From Candidatus Raymondbacteria bacterium RIFOXYA2_FULL_49_16 (GTDB lineage: Bacteria > Fibrobacterota > OXYB2-FULL-49-7 > XYB2-FULL-49-35), in assembly GCA_001789205.1 (NCBI GenBank), contig MFYT01000049.1, forward strand, positions 1-48,322: 48,322 nucleotides of DNA. Reading direction: 5' to 3'. The notes under the pieces are model-generated. The model ran no database searches, was not told the origin of the DNA, and worked only from the letters and a program-made list of their open reading frames with translations. Shown piece by piece: positions 1 to 8,494 of this stretch (positions are counted from its first letter, which is position 1; the number at the start of each line of letters is the position of its first letter). The position numbers were made by a program, and so were the translations under genes.

Positions 1-56
1 GGACAACGTTCTGGTTTACAATACCAGCCCATGGCATGACAGACAGTCTTTTATAA
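1..56 (+). CDS. C-terminal end of a histidine kinase (partial)
   Basis: Only the last 17 codons and the stop are in the window, read from position 3 to the TAA at 54-56. They give TTFWFTIPAHGMTDSLL, preceded by a codon ending in GG that would suit Gly. The G-T-T-F-W-F-T-I-P pattern is the usual final beta strand of the HATPase_c domain of sensor histidine kinases. The gene ends 25 bases before the two-CW gene, so the two are probably co-transcribed. The call rests on a very short stretch but the motif is characteristic. Confidence 0.7.
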   Translation, partial: TTFWFTIPAHGMTDSLL

Positions 57-81
57 GAATTAAGGAAAGCGAGGTCAATGA

Positions 82-396
82 ATGTCAAAAAGAAACTGTT
101 GGGAAGTCAAAAAGTGCGGCCGTGAACCGGGTGGCGCAAGGGAACATGACCTTGGCGCATGTCCGGCTGCTGTTAATATCTACGCTGAAGGAATAAACCA
201 TGGTAACAAGGGAGGCCGCAGTTGCTGGGCGCTTGCGGGAACAATGTGCGGAGGTAACATACAAGGCTCATTTGCAATAAAATATAGTGATTGCTCTCAA
301 TGCGAGTTTTTTAACCAGGTAAAGGCTGAAGAAGGAGTCATGTATAAAACAGGAGAAAATATCAAGGATATCATAAAGAGCAGGTTAGTATCTTGA
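82..396 (+). CDS. Two-CW domain Cys-rich protein
   Basis: A 104-residue soluble protein with no signal peptide. It matches the small two-CW family: NCW near the start (C6), C12, a GACPAA segment (C27), SCWALAG (C48), MCGG (C56) and a C-x2-C pair at C71/C74. Seven Cys in about 75 residues suggest a metal or redox centre, but the ligand is not established from sequence. Family members are often found beside or fused to sensor kinases and chemoreceptors, and here the gene sits between a kinase tail and a REC-kinase hybrid, so a sensory or accessory role is likely. GAGGT at 71-75 precedes the ATG by 6 bases and supports the start. Confidence 0.75.
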   Translation: MSKRNCWEVKKCGREPGGAREHDLGACPAAVNIYAEGINHGNKGGRSCWALAGTMCGGNIQGSFAIKYSDCSQCEFFNQVKAEEGVMYKTGENIKDIIKSRLVS

Positions 397-442
397 GCAG
401 TCAAACGGTTTATTGGATATTACTATTTGTCAGGAATTCAAT

Positions 443-1552
443 ATGAATGAATCAGTCGCACTTTTGCTGATCGAAGACAATCCAGGCGATGCGCGCCTGA
501 TCCGGGAATTTCTGAAAGAGATACGCAATCCTGTTATTCAGTTCAATACAACACATTGCCTGCAAGGCGGGATTGAATATATGCACCAGAATAAAACTGA
601 TATTGTATTGCTGGATATGTTTCTTCCAGACTCCAGTGGACTCGATACATTTATAAAAACCCGCGAATGCAAGCCAAACCTGCCAATCATTGTTCTTACT
701 GGTCTTGATGATGAAGAGATGGCCATGGAATCGGTAAAACGCGGGGCGCAGGATTATTTACTAAAAGGCAAAATAAATCCGGAAACGCTTAAACGAGCAA
801 TACGGTATGCGTTGGAACGCTCTAGGATTTTACAGTTGTTAATTGAAAAGGAAAAAAAGATAGTCCAATCTGAGAAAATCACAGCACTTGTAACTCTATT
901 GTCCGGAATGGCCCATAATTTTAATAATCCCCTGTGTATAGCGGGGGGGGTGATATACCAGCTAAAATCAGATAAGAACATTACTGATTCTCACAAAAAG
1001 ATGATTGAGCAGGTGGAAACACAATTGGCAAGAATTTCAAAGATAGTGCATACCCTTGATGATTTAACAAGTCAAATGGCCGCGAGAGACGACATTATTT
1101 CATTGGACGATATGGTACTTAGTGCGATCAGCGATGCGGGGCGATTTGCTGTTGGTAAAAAAGTAGTTGATATTCAAGTTGACCTGCAATGTAAGCAGAC
1201 TATACGGGGAAACGCCATGGAAGTCAGGCAGGCGCTTGCGAACTTGCTTACAAACGCCGTTGAAGCGATTGTCCAAGATGGTGTTGTCCGAATTAGAACA
1301 TACGCATTGGAAAAAGGATGCGTATTAGAAATCACGGACAATGGAAAAGGGATTTCAAATGAAATACTCAAAAATATTTACGACCCCTTTTTTACAACAA
1401 AAGAAGGCGCCGCGGCAATAGGTTTAGGATTGTCAGTGGCCCAGCGAATCGTAGAGCGGCATGGCGGTACAATAGAAATCCAGAGCGAAAAAAACCAAGG
1501 CACCCGCGTAACAGTGTTCTTTCCAAAACCGGCCGGAATAAGGAATATATGA
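443..1552 (+). CDS. Hybrid response regulator / histidine kinase (REC-HisKA-HATPase)
   Basis: 369 residues if started at ATG 443, which has AGGAA 7 bases upstream; an in-frame TTG at 413 is less likely. Residues 3-125 are a receiver with acidic pair E11/D12, phosphoacceptor D58, T86 and K108. A helical linker leads to an H-box around H158 (GMAHNFNNPL), then HATPase_c with N-box NLLTNAVEA, G1 DNGKGI, F-box PFFTTK and G2 GLGLSV. There is no membrane segment, so it is a soluble kinase that could receive phosphate at its own N-terminal receiver. The residue after the H-box His is Asn where Glu or Asp is usual. It is organised like the hybrid at 4427-5611, and the two flank the 7TM kinase and the two single receivers. 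Confidence 0.88.
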   Translation: MNESVALLLIEDNPGDARLIREFLKEIRNPVIQFNTTHCLQGGIEYMHQNKTDIVLLDMFLPDSSGLDTFIKTRECKPNLPIIVLTGLDDEEMAMESVKRGAQDYLLKGKINPETLKRAIRYALERSRILQLLIEKEKKIVQSEKITALVTLLSGMAHNFNNPLCIAGGVIYQLKSDKNITDSHKKMIEQVETQLARISKIVHTLDDLTSQMAARDDIISLDDMVLSAISDAGRFAVGKKVVDIQVDLQCKQTIRGNAMEVRQALANLLTNAVEAIVQDGVVRIRTYALEKGCVLEITDNGKGISNEILKNIYDPFFTTKEGAAAIGLGLSVAQRIVERHGGTIEIQSEKNQGTRVTVFFPKPAGIRNI

Positions 1553-1683
1553 AACAAAATTCTGATGCTAAGTGTATTGTATTCGCAGCTTTCACTATTA
1601 ATGCGGACGTGAGTGTTCCCATTGATGACAACAGCAGCGTCAAAGCGATATGGGGACATACATATCAGGCAGGCCTGCATTAG
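1549..1683 (+). CDS. Possible 44-residue hypothetical protein
   Basis: This small ORF fills the gap between the hybrid kinase and the 7TM kinase. Its ATG overlaps the upstream stop as ATGA (1549-1552), with AAGGAA just before it (spacing tight, about 3-4 bases). It ends at TAG 1681-1683, inside the ribosome-binding site of the next gene. The product starts MKQNSDAKCIVFAAF and has no recognised domain. The exact fit with coupled start and stop hints at a real gene or a translational-coupling leader, but chance is possible at this length. Confidence 0.35.
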   Translation: MKQNSDAKCIVFAAFTINADVSVPIDDNSSVKAIWGHTYQAGLH

Positions 1684-1692
1684 GAGAAAACA

Positions 1693-3453
1693 GTGAATCC
1701 ATTCGCCCTGGTTTCCTTATCAAGCTTTATTGTGTGCCTTTTTATTGGGACCTTTGTTCTTGCCAGGCAGCCAAAGGGAAAGGAAAACCAGCTTTTTTTC
1801 CTGTATTCGATGATTGTTGCATGGTGGGGATTAACTGAATACGGTTATCGCCAGGCAGAAAGCCTGAAAACAGCGGCTTTCTGGATGCAGATTACAGCTA
1901 TATGGCCGTTTTCTATTTCAATATTTTCGCACCTTTTATTGCTTCTCACAGAAAAACTAAAGGAAAAAAGAAAGGCCATGGTATTCAGCGGTCTTTATGG
2001 CCCGGCTGTCTTTTTCACAGTATATTCGATTATGGATCCAAAAACCATCGGAAACATAATGCCAGTGCTATGGGGCTGGACGTATGGAATTCCCGAAAAT
2101 AGATGGTATTTCGCCGCGACCACGCTATGGGCCTCCTGCACTTTGTTTGTTCTTCTTTTTATTTGTGTTCAGACATACAGAAAAACAATCAATAGAAGAA
2201 AAAAAGGCCAGTTAAAATACGTGGCTGTCGGCCTTTCTTTTACCATATTGCTAGGTATAATTTCTGAAGCAATACTGCCTATTCTTAAAATCCGGTTGCC
2301 TGAATTTACCACAATCGGATTTACCATAAGCTCCTTTTTCTACGCTTATGGAATATGGAAATATGAGTTATTTGTCATTACCCCGGCAAAAGTGGCTGAA
2401 GAAATCATTGCCACGATGGCCGACCCATTATTTTTGCTGGACAGAAACGGGAGCGTCGTTGAGACCAACCAGGCAGCAATGGATTTATTTAAATACAGGA
2501 AGGACGAAGTATTGAACAGGCCAATTGCCGGGATAATGCCGTTAACGTGGTTTCAGCCGGATTCACCAAACGCTTTTCAGGAGGACATCAAGGACCGGGA
2601 AATACATGCGCGCACAAAAAAGAATGATGAGCTATTCCTGCTCGTCTCGACGTCTATCCTCCAGCAGTCGACTGAAGGGACCGTGGGCTATGTCTGCATC
2701 GCGCACGATATCACTGCACTGAAAAAAACGGCAGAGCAGGCAAAACGATATAATGTTGAATTAAAAAGGATCGTGTATTTGGCAACGCATCATCTGCAGG
2801 AACCATTACGTATGGTGGCAAGTTTTTTACAGTTGATTGAAAAAAAGATCGCCGGGTCCCGAGACGAAGATACGCGCGAATACATGCACTATGCGGTTGA
2901 TGGTTCAGTTTGGATGAAGCACATGCTCAATGATCTGACCACTTATTCGGCAATAGACCCGCTGGCAAGGACCCGGGGATTCGTCGACAGTGAAGAAGCG
3001 CTGAAACAAGTCCTTGCGGATCTGGGTCCAAAAATCCGGGGTGTGAATGCGCGGATAACGCATGACCCATTTCCCGGGATATGGGCCGCTAAGGATGAAT
3101 TCATCCTTCTTTTGAAAAATCTAATAGGCAATTGTCTGAAATTCCGCGGATCAGCCGCTCCGGAAATCCACCTGTCCGCCAGACAAGAAGAGAAGGCAAG
3201 CAATATGCCAACTGAAAAGGATTCAGGCCAGTGGGTATTTTCAGTAAAAGATAATGGCATAGGCATTGCGCCGGAATATCATACGCGTATTTTTGAACTT
3301 TTTGAAAAGTTGCATCCGCGTTCGAAGTACTATGGAACGGGTACGGGACTTGCCGTGTGTAAAAAAATCGTGGAAAACCATGGCGGCCGCATCTGGGTTG
3401 AGTCAGAGGAGGAAAAGGGAAGCATATTTTATTTCACGATACCGATAGCATAA
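1693..3453 (+). CDS. Membrane histidine kinase, 7TM-PAS-HisKA-HATPase
   Basis: 586 residues, GTG start with AGGAG at 1682-1686. About seven hydrophobic segments lie in residues 5-222, matching the seven-TM N-terminal sensor module of many histidine kinases. A PAS domain follows at about 235-345, beginning with the LFLLDRNGSVVETN pattern. The dimerisation region contains ATHHLQEPLR, the LQEPLR subtype associated with phytochrome-like kinases, with the presumed phosphoacceptor at H366 and His at 367 where Asp is usual. HATPase_c has KDNGIGI, an F-box-like FELFEKL and GTGTGLAV. It lies 15 bases upstream of two Rcp1-like receivers, which are its probable partners. The signal sensed is unknown. 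Confidence 0.88.
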   Translation: MNPFALVSLSSFIVCLFIGTFVLARQPKGKENQLFFLYSMIVAWWGLTEYGYRQAESLKTAAFWMQITAIWPFSISIFSHLLLLLTEKLKEKRKAMVFSGLYGPAVFFTVYSIMDPKTIGNIMPVLWGWTYGIPENRWYFAATTLWASCTLFVLLFICVQTYRKTINRRKKGQLKYVAVGLSFTILLGIISEAILPILKIRLPEFTTIGFTISSFFYAYGIWKYELFVITPAKVAEEIIATMADPLFLLDRNGSVVETNQAAMDLFKYRKDEVLNRPIAGIMPLTWFQPDSPNAFQEDIKDREIHARTKKNDELFLLVSTSILQQSTEGTVGYVCIAHDITALKKTAEQAKRYNVELKRIVYLATHHLQEPLRMVASFLQLIEKKIAGSRDEDTREYMHYAVDGSVWMKHMLNDLTTYSAIDPLARTRGFVDSEEALKQVLADLGPKIRGVNARITHDPFPGIWAAKDEFILLLKNLIGNCLKFRGSAAPEIHLSARQEEKASNMPTEKDSGQWVFSVKDNGIGIAPEYHTRIFELFEKLHPRSKYYGTGTGLAVCKKIVENHGGRIWVESEEEKGSIFYFTIPIA

Positions 3454-3468
3454 AAAAGGAGCCTGTAT

Positions 3469-3912
3469 ATGGACAAGGAGTTTGGCATGCCTATAGAAAT
3501 ACTTTTAGTTGAAGACAATCCGGGAGACGCCCGGCTTACGCAGGAAGCGTTCAAGGAAGGGAAGATCACAAATAATTTGCACGTGGTCCAGGATGGCGTT
3601 GAGGCGCTCGCTTTTCTTCGCAAGGAAGGTGCCTATCAGAATATGCCGCGGCCCGACATCGTTCTACTCGACCTAAACCTTCCAAAAAAAGACGGACGGG
3701 AGGTGTTGTCGGAAATGAAACAGGATCTGGTATTGAAGCGCATTCCCGTGGTGATTTTAACGACATCAAAGGCCGAGGAAGATATTCTCAAGACGTATAA
3801 CCTGCATGCAAATTGTTATGTTACAAAGCCCGTGGAGCTGGAGGAATTCCTGGCAGTGATAAAATCCATAGAGAATTTCTGGCTTACTTTCGTGAAACTG
3901 CCGCCAAAATGA
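3469..3912 (+). CDS. Single-domain response regulator, Rcp1-like
   Basis: 147 residues consisting only of a receiver: acidic pair E15/D16, phosphoacceptor D68 in [19 protein letters not shown] after the conserved Thr, and TKP with the conserved Lys. The long loop before D68 and the S-K-A-E-E-D segment are typical of Rcp1-type receivers that serve LQEPLR-class kinases. There is no output domain, so it probably acts as a phosphorelay intermediate or by protein contact. AAAGGAG precedes the ATG. It lies directly after the 7TM kinase and is followed 29 bases later by a close paralogue, so the pair looks like a tandem duplication. Confidence 0.88.
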   Translation: MDKEFGMPIEILLVEDNPGDARLTQEAFKEGKITNNLHVVQDGVEALAFLRKEGAYQNMPRPDIVLLDLNLPKKDGREVLSEMKQDLVLKRIPVVILTTSKAEEDILKTYNLHANCYVTKPVELEEFLAVIKSIENFWLTFVKLPPK

Positions 3913-3941
3913 TTTAATCGATAAAAAAGAAGGAGGAGCGG

Positions 3942-4415
3942 ATGGATGGAAAAGAGAATGTGAATAGCGGCCCGTTGCGGTCCGGTACCGTCGAAATCCT
4001 GCTGGTCGAGGACAATCCGGGTGATGTACGTTTAACAAAAGAAGCATTCAAGGAGTGCGGCCATGTGTTTCGGTTGCATGTGGTCGATGACGGTGTGAAG
4101 GCCATGTTGTTTCTGCGCAGGCAGGCGCCATATGCGGCGGCACCGACGCCGCACATGGTCCTTCTTGACCTAAATCTTCCTAAAAAAGACGGTAAGACCG
4201 TTCTTGCGGAGATAAAGAAAGACAAAGACTTGCGGCGTATTCCGGTCATCATCCTCACTACTTCAAAAGCCGAAGAAGACATCCTTCGTACCTATGATCT
4301 GCATGCAAATTGCTATTTAACAAAGCCTGTTGAACTTGAAAAGTTCATCACAATGATACGATCACTGGAGGAATTCTGGTTTTCATTCGTGCATATTTTG
4401 AATGAGAAAGAATAG
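3942..4415 (+). CDS. Single-domain response regulator, Rcp1-like (paralogue)
   Basis: 157 residues with strong AGGAGGAG immediately upstream of ATG 3942. The receiver has E23/D24, phosphoacceptor D76 in [11 protein letters not shown], the conserved Thr in [12 protein letters not shown] and the conserved Lys in LTKPVELE. It shares long stretches with the preceding receiver, such as YDLHANCYLTKP against [12 protein letters not shown], but has about eight extra N-terminal residues and a different C-terminal tail. No output domain. Two near-copies after one kinase suggest divergent partner choice or a phosphate sink. Confidence 0.87.
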   Translation: MDGKENVNSGPLRSGTVEILLVEDNPGDVRLTKEAFKECGHVFRLHVVDDGVKAMLFLRRQAPYAAAPTPHMVLLDLNLPKKDGKTVLAEIKKDKDLRRIPVIILTTSKAEEDILRTYDLHANCYLTKPVELEKFITMIRSLEEFWFSFVHILNEKE

Positions 4416-4426
4416 AGGTGGTTTTT

Positions 4427-5611
4427 ATGGGCATGTCCAACACCGGTCCAGGGGGAACAAAGAACATTTCCGTCCTTATGATTGAGGACAATCCGGGTGA
4501 CGCGAGACTCATTAAAGAGGCCTTGACCGATTTACGAGACCCGGATTTTGAATTAGAGTGGGCGAAATGCCTTTTGGAAGGCATAGAAAGCCTTAAAAGA
4601 AAAACGCCCGGCATGATTCTTCTCGATCTTTCCCTGCCAGACAGCCACGGTTTTGATACCATAGCAAGGGTCCGGAAAGAATTTCCCATTGTTCCCCTTG
4701 TTGTCTTAACAGGCCTGAACGATGAGAATGTTGGATTAAAGGCGGTCCAGTTGGGAGCGCAGGATTATATTATCAAAGGAACGGTCGAGGGTGTTGCGCT
4801 GTCTCGCATAATAAGATATGCCATTGAAAGAAAGCGTATTGAGGAAGCGCTCAGGGAATCTGAAGAAAGATTGAAGCGCAAGAACCATGAAATACGCGAA
4901 TTCACGGATGTTGTCACGCACGATCTTAAAAAGCCGCTCGCAAGCATTAAAACGATACACGATCTGGTAGCAAAAGAGGCCTTTGGCAAATTGAACGATC
5001 AAGGCAGTGAAGCCATGGGCATATGCAAGGACGCAATAAACTATATGCAAGAACTGCTCCAAGATCTTCTTACCTGCGCAAGCCTTGAAGCGGAAACAGT
5101 AAGCCTGGAAAGAGAAAAACTTGACATGAAAGACATAGCGGAGCAGGTGTTCCGCAGGTTCAGCCGCCAGATGGAGGAAAAAGGCATTCGGCCGTTCAAT
5201 AATGCCGAAACGTATGCATGTGCGGACAGAAAAGCGGTCATGAAACTCATGATGAATCTTATCGGTAATTCAATAAACTACATAGGAGAAGGCGGCAAGC
5301 GCGAAATAACCGTAGGATCAATGCAAAAAAACGGGACCGCAGTCTTTTTCGTAAAAGACACGGGAATAGGCATACCCGAAGAATCGCAAGGGGAGATTTT
5401 CCAGAAGTTTAAACGCGGTAAAAATGCGCTTGCTATAAGCGGAACAGGGCTTGGGTTGGCCATTGTCAAAGGCACGGTGCTGGCGCATGGAGGTGAAATA
5501 TGGATAGAAAGCAAGGTGGATGATGGAACAACGGTGTATTTTACGCTGCCAGACGGGGCCAAGGCGCAAAACGGAGAAAACGCCATGCCTGGGTCTGATA
5601 CTTTGCCGTAA
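4427..5611 (+). CDS. Hybrid response regulator / histidine kinase (REC-HisKA-HATPase)
   Basis: 394 residues from ATG 4427, chosen because AGAGGTGG lies 6-7 bases upstream; GTG 4418 and ATG 4433 are in-frame alternatives. The receiver (about 14-135) has E20/D21, D67, T94 and K116. A coiled segment leads to the H-box VTHDLKKPLASI with H164 followed by the expected Asp. HATPase_c has N-box LIGNSINYIGE, G1 KDTGIGI, F-box FQKFKRG and G2 GTGLGLAIV. It is soluble. It has the same architecture as the 443-1552 hybrid and closes the kinase cluster. Confidence 0.88.
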   Translation: MGMSNTGPGGTKNISVLMIEDNPGDARLIKEALTDLRDPDFELEWAKCLLEGIESLKRKTPGMILLDLSLPDSHGFDTIARVRKEFPIVPLVVLTGLNDENVGLKAVQLGAQDYIIKGTVEGVALSRIIRYAIERKRIEEALRESEERLKRKNHEIREFTDVVTHDLKKPLASIKTIHDLVAKEAFGKLNDQGSEAMGICKDAINYMQELLQDLLTCASLEAETVSLEREKLDMKDIAEQVFRRFSRQMEEKGIRPFNNAETYACADRKAVMKLMMNLIGNSINYIGEGGKREITVGSMQKNGTAVFFVKDTGIGIPEESQGEIFQKFKRGKNALAISGTGLGLAIVKGTVLAHGGEIWIESKVDDGTTVYFTLPDGAKAQNGENAMPGSDTLP

Positions 5612-5662
5612 TTTCTATCAGGCATAGCTTGTCATTCCCTCAATTATATATTTTACTTTATC

Positions 5663-7309
5663 ATGGTTGAGCCAGTCAATAATCTTGAACAGGAAATCCA
5701 GCGCAACGCCCAATTAGTTGCCCACATCCAATTTATGGAATGCCTGTCCGCGCGCATGTACGGCCGCGAGACCCAGGACAATATTCTCACAGCCTTGCTT
5801 GAAGGATTTTCACAGTCAAAGAACATACGTGCCGGCATTGTGCTTTGTTCTCCAAAGCCCGGCTATATCCATACGTTTGGCACTTCTGAATTGACGCGAA
5901 AGATCAAAAAGCTGGAAAAGATGACAGGTCTTTCTCTTAAAGCATATCTTATCAGTCTGGAGCGGGCGAAGAGTTATCGAATGGTCATTGAAAAAGGCGA
6001 TACCTTATGCGTCACAACCGAAGACTTGATCCGGGAGATGCTGCCGCGCGCCCTTGCTTCCATGGTTTGCTTTGTCATGGGATATCAAAAAACAAAAGAA
6101 CGAACAATTATTACCCCGATCTATAAAAAAGGCGCGGTCATTGGCGCGCTTGCGGTCACGGCGTCACAACAACCCGAATATATCATCCCTTCATTTATCA
6201 ATTTGAGCAGGCATATTACTATCGCTATTGAAGGCGCTGAAGAACTTTGTGCGCGGAGGTTCGCTGAATACCAGGCAAAGGAAATTTTAGAGGCGCTGAG
6301 CGAACCGGTCGGGATTTTTACCATGGAAGGAAAAGTCCTCCAGATAAACAGGCAGTTTGAGAAATCCATGGGTGTTAAAAGGGAACAGGTTATTGGAAGA
6401 ATGGCGCGCGATGTTGGCATTATTTCCCCGGAGCAGGCAATGTTCATCGAGAAAACCATTGTGCCCCGTCTCCTGAAAGAAGGGCGCGTGCAGGACATTG
6501 AAATGGTGGTCCGCAAACCAGATAAAAGCGTATCGTATGTTTCCATGAGCTGGTCCATGCTTTTCGACAACAGCAACAACCCAATGGCTGTCATCAATAT
6601 GGCGAAAAACATTACCAGGCTTAAAGAGGCTGAGACGCAAATCACGGATTTTTCCCGGAAAATGCTGGCATTGCGAGAGGAGGAAAAGAGGCGGATAGCC
6701 GCTGATCTCCATGATGAGATCGGCTCATTCGCGGTTGCCTGCAAGGCGCAGCTTGCGCTTGCCGAGGATGAAGTTGGCAAGGGCCGGATAGCCCCGGCGC
6801 TCCAGGCAATACAACAGACCCGGCTTGGCATGGACAATGCCATTGCCGCGCTCAAGCGGATCGCCACGGACCTTCGTCCGCCGCCGCTCGATATCACCGG
6901 CCTGCCTGAGGCGCTTCGCGAGCTGTTTGTCCTTGCGTCAAAACAGCATGGCTTAAAGATACGATTTTCCCTAGAAACGGAAACCGCGCTTATTTCCAAT
7001 GAATTGGCAACAGCCTTTTATCGGGTTGCGCAAGAGGCGCTTACTAACATTATACGCCACGCGAATGCGTCCAAAGTTGAGGTCAGGCTCACTATTGAAA
7101 ACAACAGGATGCTCTTGGCTATCAAGGACAATGGCGTGGGATTTACGGTCACCGGCACTGGTGCGCCTGTTGCGCAGCAGGGCATTGGCCTTTTGGGCAT
7201 GCGTGAGCGCATGGAGTGGTTTGGCGGCGAATTTGCCGTTTTATCCCAACCGGGCAAAGGGACTGAAGTGCTGGCCCAGGCGCCATTATCAGGAGTAAAA
7301 AAACCGTGA
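5663..7309 (+). CDS. NarL-type sensor histidine kinase (GAF-like, PAS, HisKA_3, HATPase)
   Basis: 548 residues with no clear membrane segment. Residues about 15-195 look like a GAF domain, including the strand IITPIYKKGAVIGALAV. A PAS domain follows at about 200-325. The HisKA_3 dimerisation motif EEKRRIAADLHDEIG has phosphoacceptor H350 with the normal following Asp. HATPase_c shows ITNIIRHANAS-type N-box, KDNGVGF and GIGLLGMRERM, the signature of kinases that partner NarL/FixJ regulators. The stop overlaps the start of the next gene as GTGA, confirming a cognate pair. No good Shine-Dalgarno is seen before ATG 5663. Confidence 0.9.
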   Translation: MVEPVNNLEQEIQRNAQLVAHIQFMECLSARMYGRETQDNILTALLEGFSQSKNIRAGIVLCSPKPGYIHTFGTSELTRKIKKLEKMTGLSLKAYLISLERAKSYRMVIEKGDTLCVTTEDLIREMLPRALASMVCFVMGYQKTKERTIITPIYKKGAVIGALAVTASQQPEYIIPSFINLSRHITIAIEGAEELCARRFAEYQAKEILEALSEPVGIFTMEGKVLQINRQFEKSMGVKREQVIGRMARDVGIISPEQAMFIEKTIVPRLLKEGRVQDIEMVVRKPDKSVSYVSMSWSMLFDNSNNPMAVINMAKNITRLKEAETQITDFSRKMLALREEEKRRIAADLHDEIGSFAVACKAQLALAEDEVGKGRIAPALQAIQQTRLGMDNAIAALKRIATDLRPPPLDITGLPEALRELFVLASKQHGLKIRFSLETETALISNELATAFYRVAQEALTNIIRHANASKVEVRLTIENNRMLLAIKDNGVGFTVTGTGAPVAQQGIGLLGMRERMEWFGGEFAVLSQPGKGTEVLAQAPLSGVKKP

Positions 7310-7962
7310 AAATCCGCGTCTTTCTGGCCGACGACCATGCAGTGGTGCGCGATGGCCTCAAATCAATTATAGAAAAAAAAGCCCCTGATATTATTGTCGC
7401 AGGAGAGGCGTGTGACGGCCAGGAAGCGTTATGTCTTTTAAAAACAGCGCAGGCGCATATTGCTGTTTTTGATATTGCCATGCCGCGGCTGAATGGCCTG
7501 GAAGCGGCCTCACGGCTTCTCAAACGCGACCCAAAAGCGCTGATAATCCTTCTGAGTATGTACGACAACAAAACTTTTATTGAACAGGCGTTTTCAATGG
7601 GCGTACGGGGATATGTGCTTAAGGAAAGCGCGCCGGACGAGATTATCCGGGCTATACGGACTGTTTATACGGGCCAGTACTACCTGAGCCCCCGTATTGC
7701 GCATTATGTGGTGCGCGGGTTTGCGGCAAAGCAGGGCAGGCAGCGGACTGTACAACGGCCTGCGTGCACCCTTACCCCGCGGGAAAAAGAAGTGCTCCAG
7801 CTTGTGGCCGAAGGTAACAGCACCAAGGAGATTGCCGCAAAGCTCCAGCGGTCGGCAAATACCATCCATGTGCATCGGAACAGGATCATGGAAAAGCTCA
7901 ATATACACAACCAGGCTGAGCTCGTGCGTTTTGCGCTCAAGGAAGGCATTTCAGCGCTCTAA
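7306..7962 (+). CDS. NarL/FixJ family response regulator
   Basis: 218 residues, GTG start overlapping the kinase stop, with AGGAG about 10 bases upstream. The receiver (1-120) has D9/D10, phosphoacceptor D56, the conserved Ser in LLSMYD and K105-region LKES. The C-terminal LuxR-type helix-turn-helix (about 150-213) shows LTPREKEVLQLVAEG and STKEIAAKL followed by NTIHVHRNRIMEKL. It should be a DNA-binding transcription regulator phosphorylated by the kinase encoded just upstream. The target promoters cannot be deduced from the window. Confidence 0.93.
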   Translation: MKIRVFLADDHAVVRDGLKSIIEKKAPDIIVAGEACDGQEALCLLKTAQAHIAVFDIAMPRLNGLEAASRLLKRDPKALIILLSMYDNKTFIEQAFSMGVRGYVLKESAPDEIIRAIRTVYTGQYYLSPRIAHYVVRGFAAKQGRQRTVQRPACTLTPREKEVLQLVAEGNSTKEIAAKLQRSANTIHVHRNRIMEKLNIHNQAELVRFALKEGISAL

Positions 7963-8047
7963 TTTCCGGTAACACAATGTTTCCCCAAGATAATCCTTTT
8001 AGGTTATTCCCCCAGGCTTCGCTTATTAGTATACTATACGTTGTAAA

Positions 8048-8476
8048 ATGCCTAATACAGAGAAATATGAATATGTTGATGGCCGGGAAACGCCTCTTAC
8101 GAAAAAAGAGGGGAAAAGCAGCGGTTTTTTCAATTGGCGTCAATGGGCGGACTGCATTATTATCGACATGCCTGAAAACATTGTCAAATGCGGGAACGAC
8201 GGTGTATTCAAGGAGACGCTTGTCCGTGCATGCGAGACAGGGAAACATATGGGCATCAATTTCAAGAAAACAAAGTTTATTGATACCAGCACAATCACCG
8301 CGCTTATCACCATATACGACAGGACATGGCAGCGTGGCACTATTGTGGGCATCATAGGGCCTGCTGAAAGCGTGCGCGAGGTATTTGCCACAACACACCT
8401 TGACCGGATTTTCCAGGAATTCGAATCTGAGGCGCGTTTTCTAAAACACTGTGAGGGCCACAAGGCCACACGCTGA
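8048..8476 (+). CDS. STAS-domain protein (anti-sigma-factor antagonist-like)
   Basis: 142 residues with a STAS fold at about 34-135: strand DCIIIDMPENI, then NFKKTKFIDTSTITALITIY around the position of the SpoIIAA phospho-site. Aligned to the D-S-S-G of SpoIIAA it reads D79-T80-S81-T82, so the phosphorylatable Ser is kept. It may be a partner-switching regulator, but no kinase of the SpoIIAB/RsbW type is adjacent. No Shine-Dalgarno is visible before ATG 8048. A TATACT box at 8030-8035 raises the possibility of a very short leader. It is followed 18 bases later by a receiver-like gene. Confidence 0.75.
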   Translation: MPNTEKYEYVDGRETPLTKKEGKSSGFFNWRQWADCIIIDMPENIVKCGNDGVFKETLVRACETGKHMGINFKKTKFIDTSTITALITIYDRTWQRGTIVGIIGPAESVREVFATTHLDRIFQEFESEARFLKHCEGHKATR

Positions 8477-8494
8477 AACAACAGGACAGACACC

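Noticed and set aside
5612-5662. Promoter before the NarL-type kinase (TTGTCA and TATATT)
   Set aside because: The two boxes are only 12 bases apart, too close for a sigma70 promoter.
6121-6999. 292-codon minus-strand ORF
   Set aside because: It lies wholly inside the NarL-type kinase gene, whose PAS and HisKA_3 motifs are clear on the plus strand.
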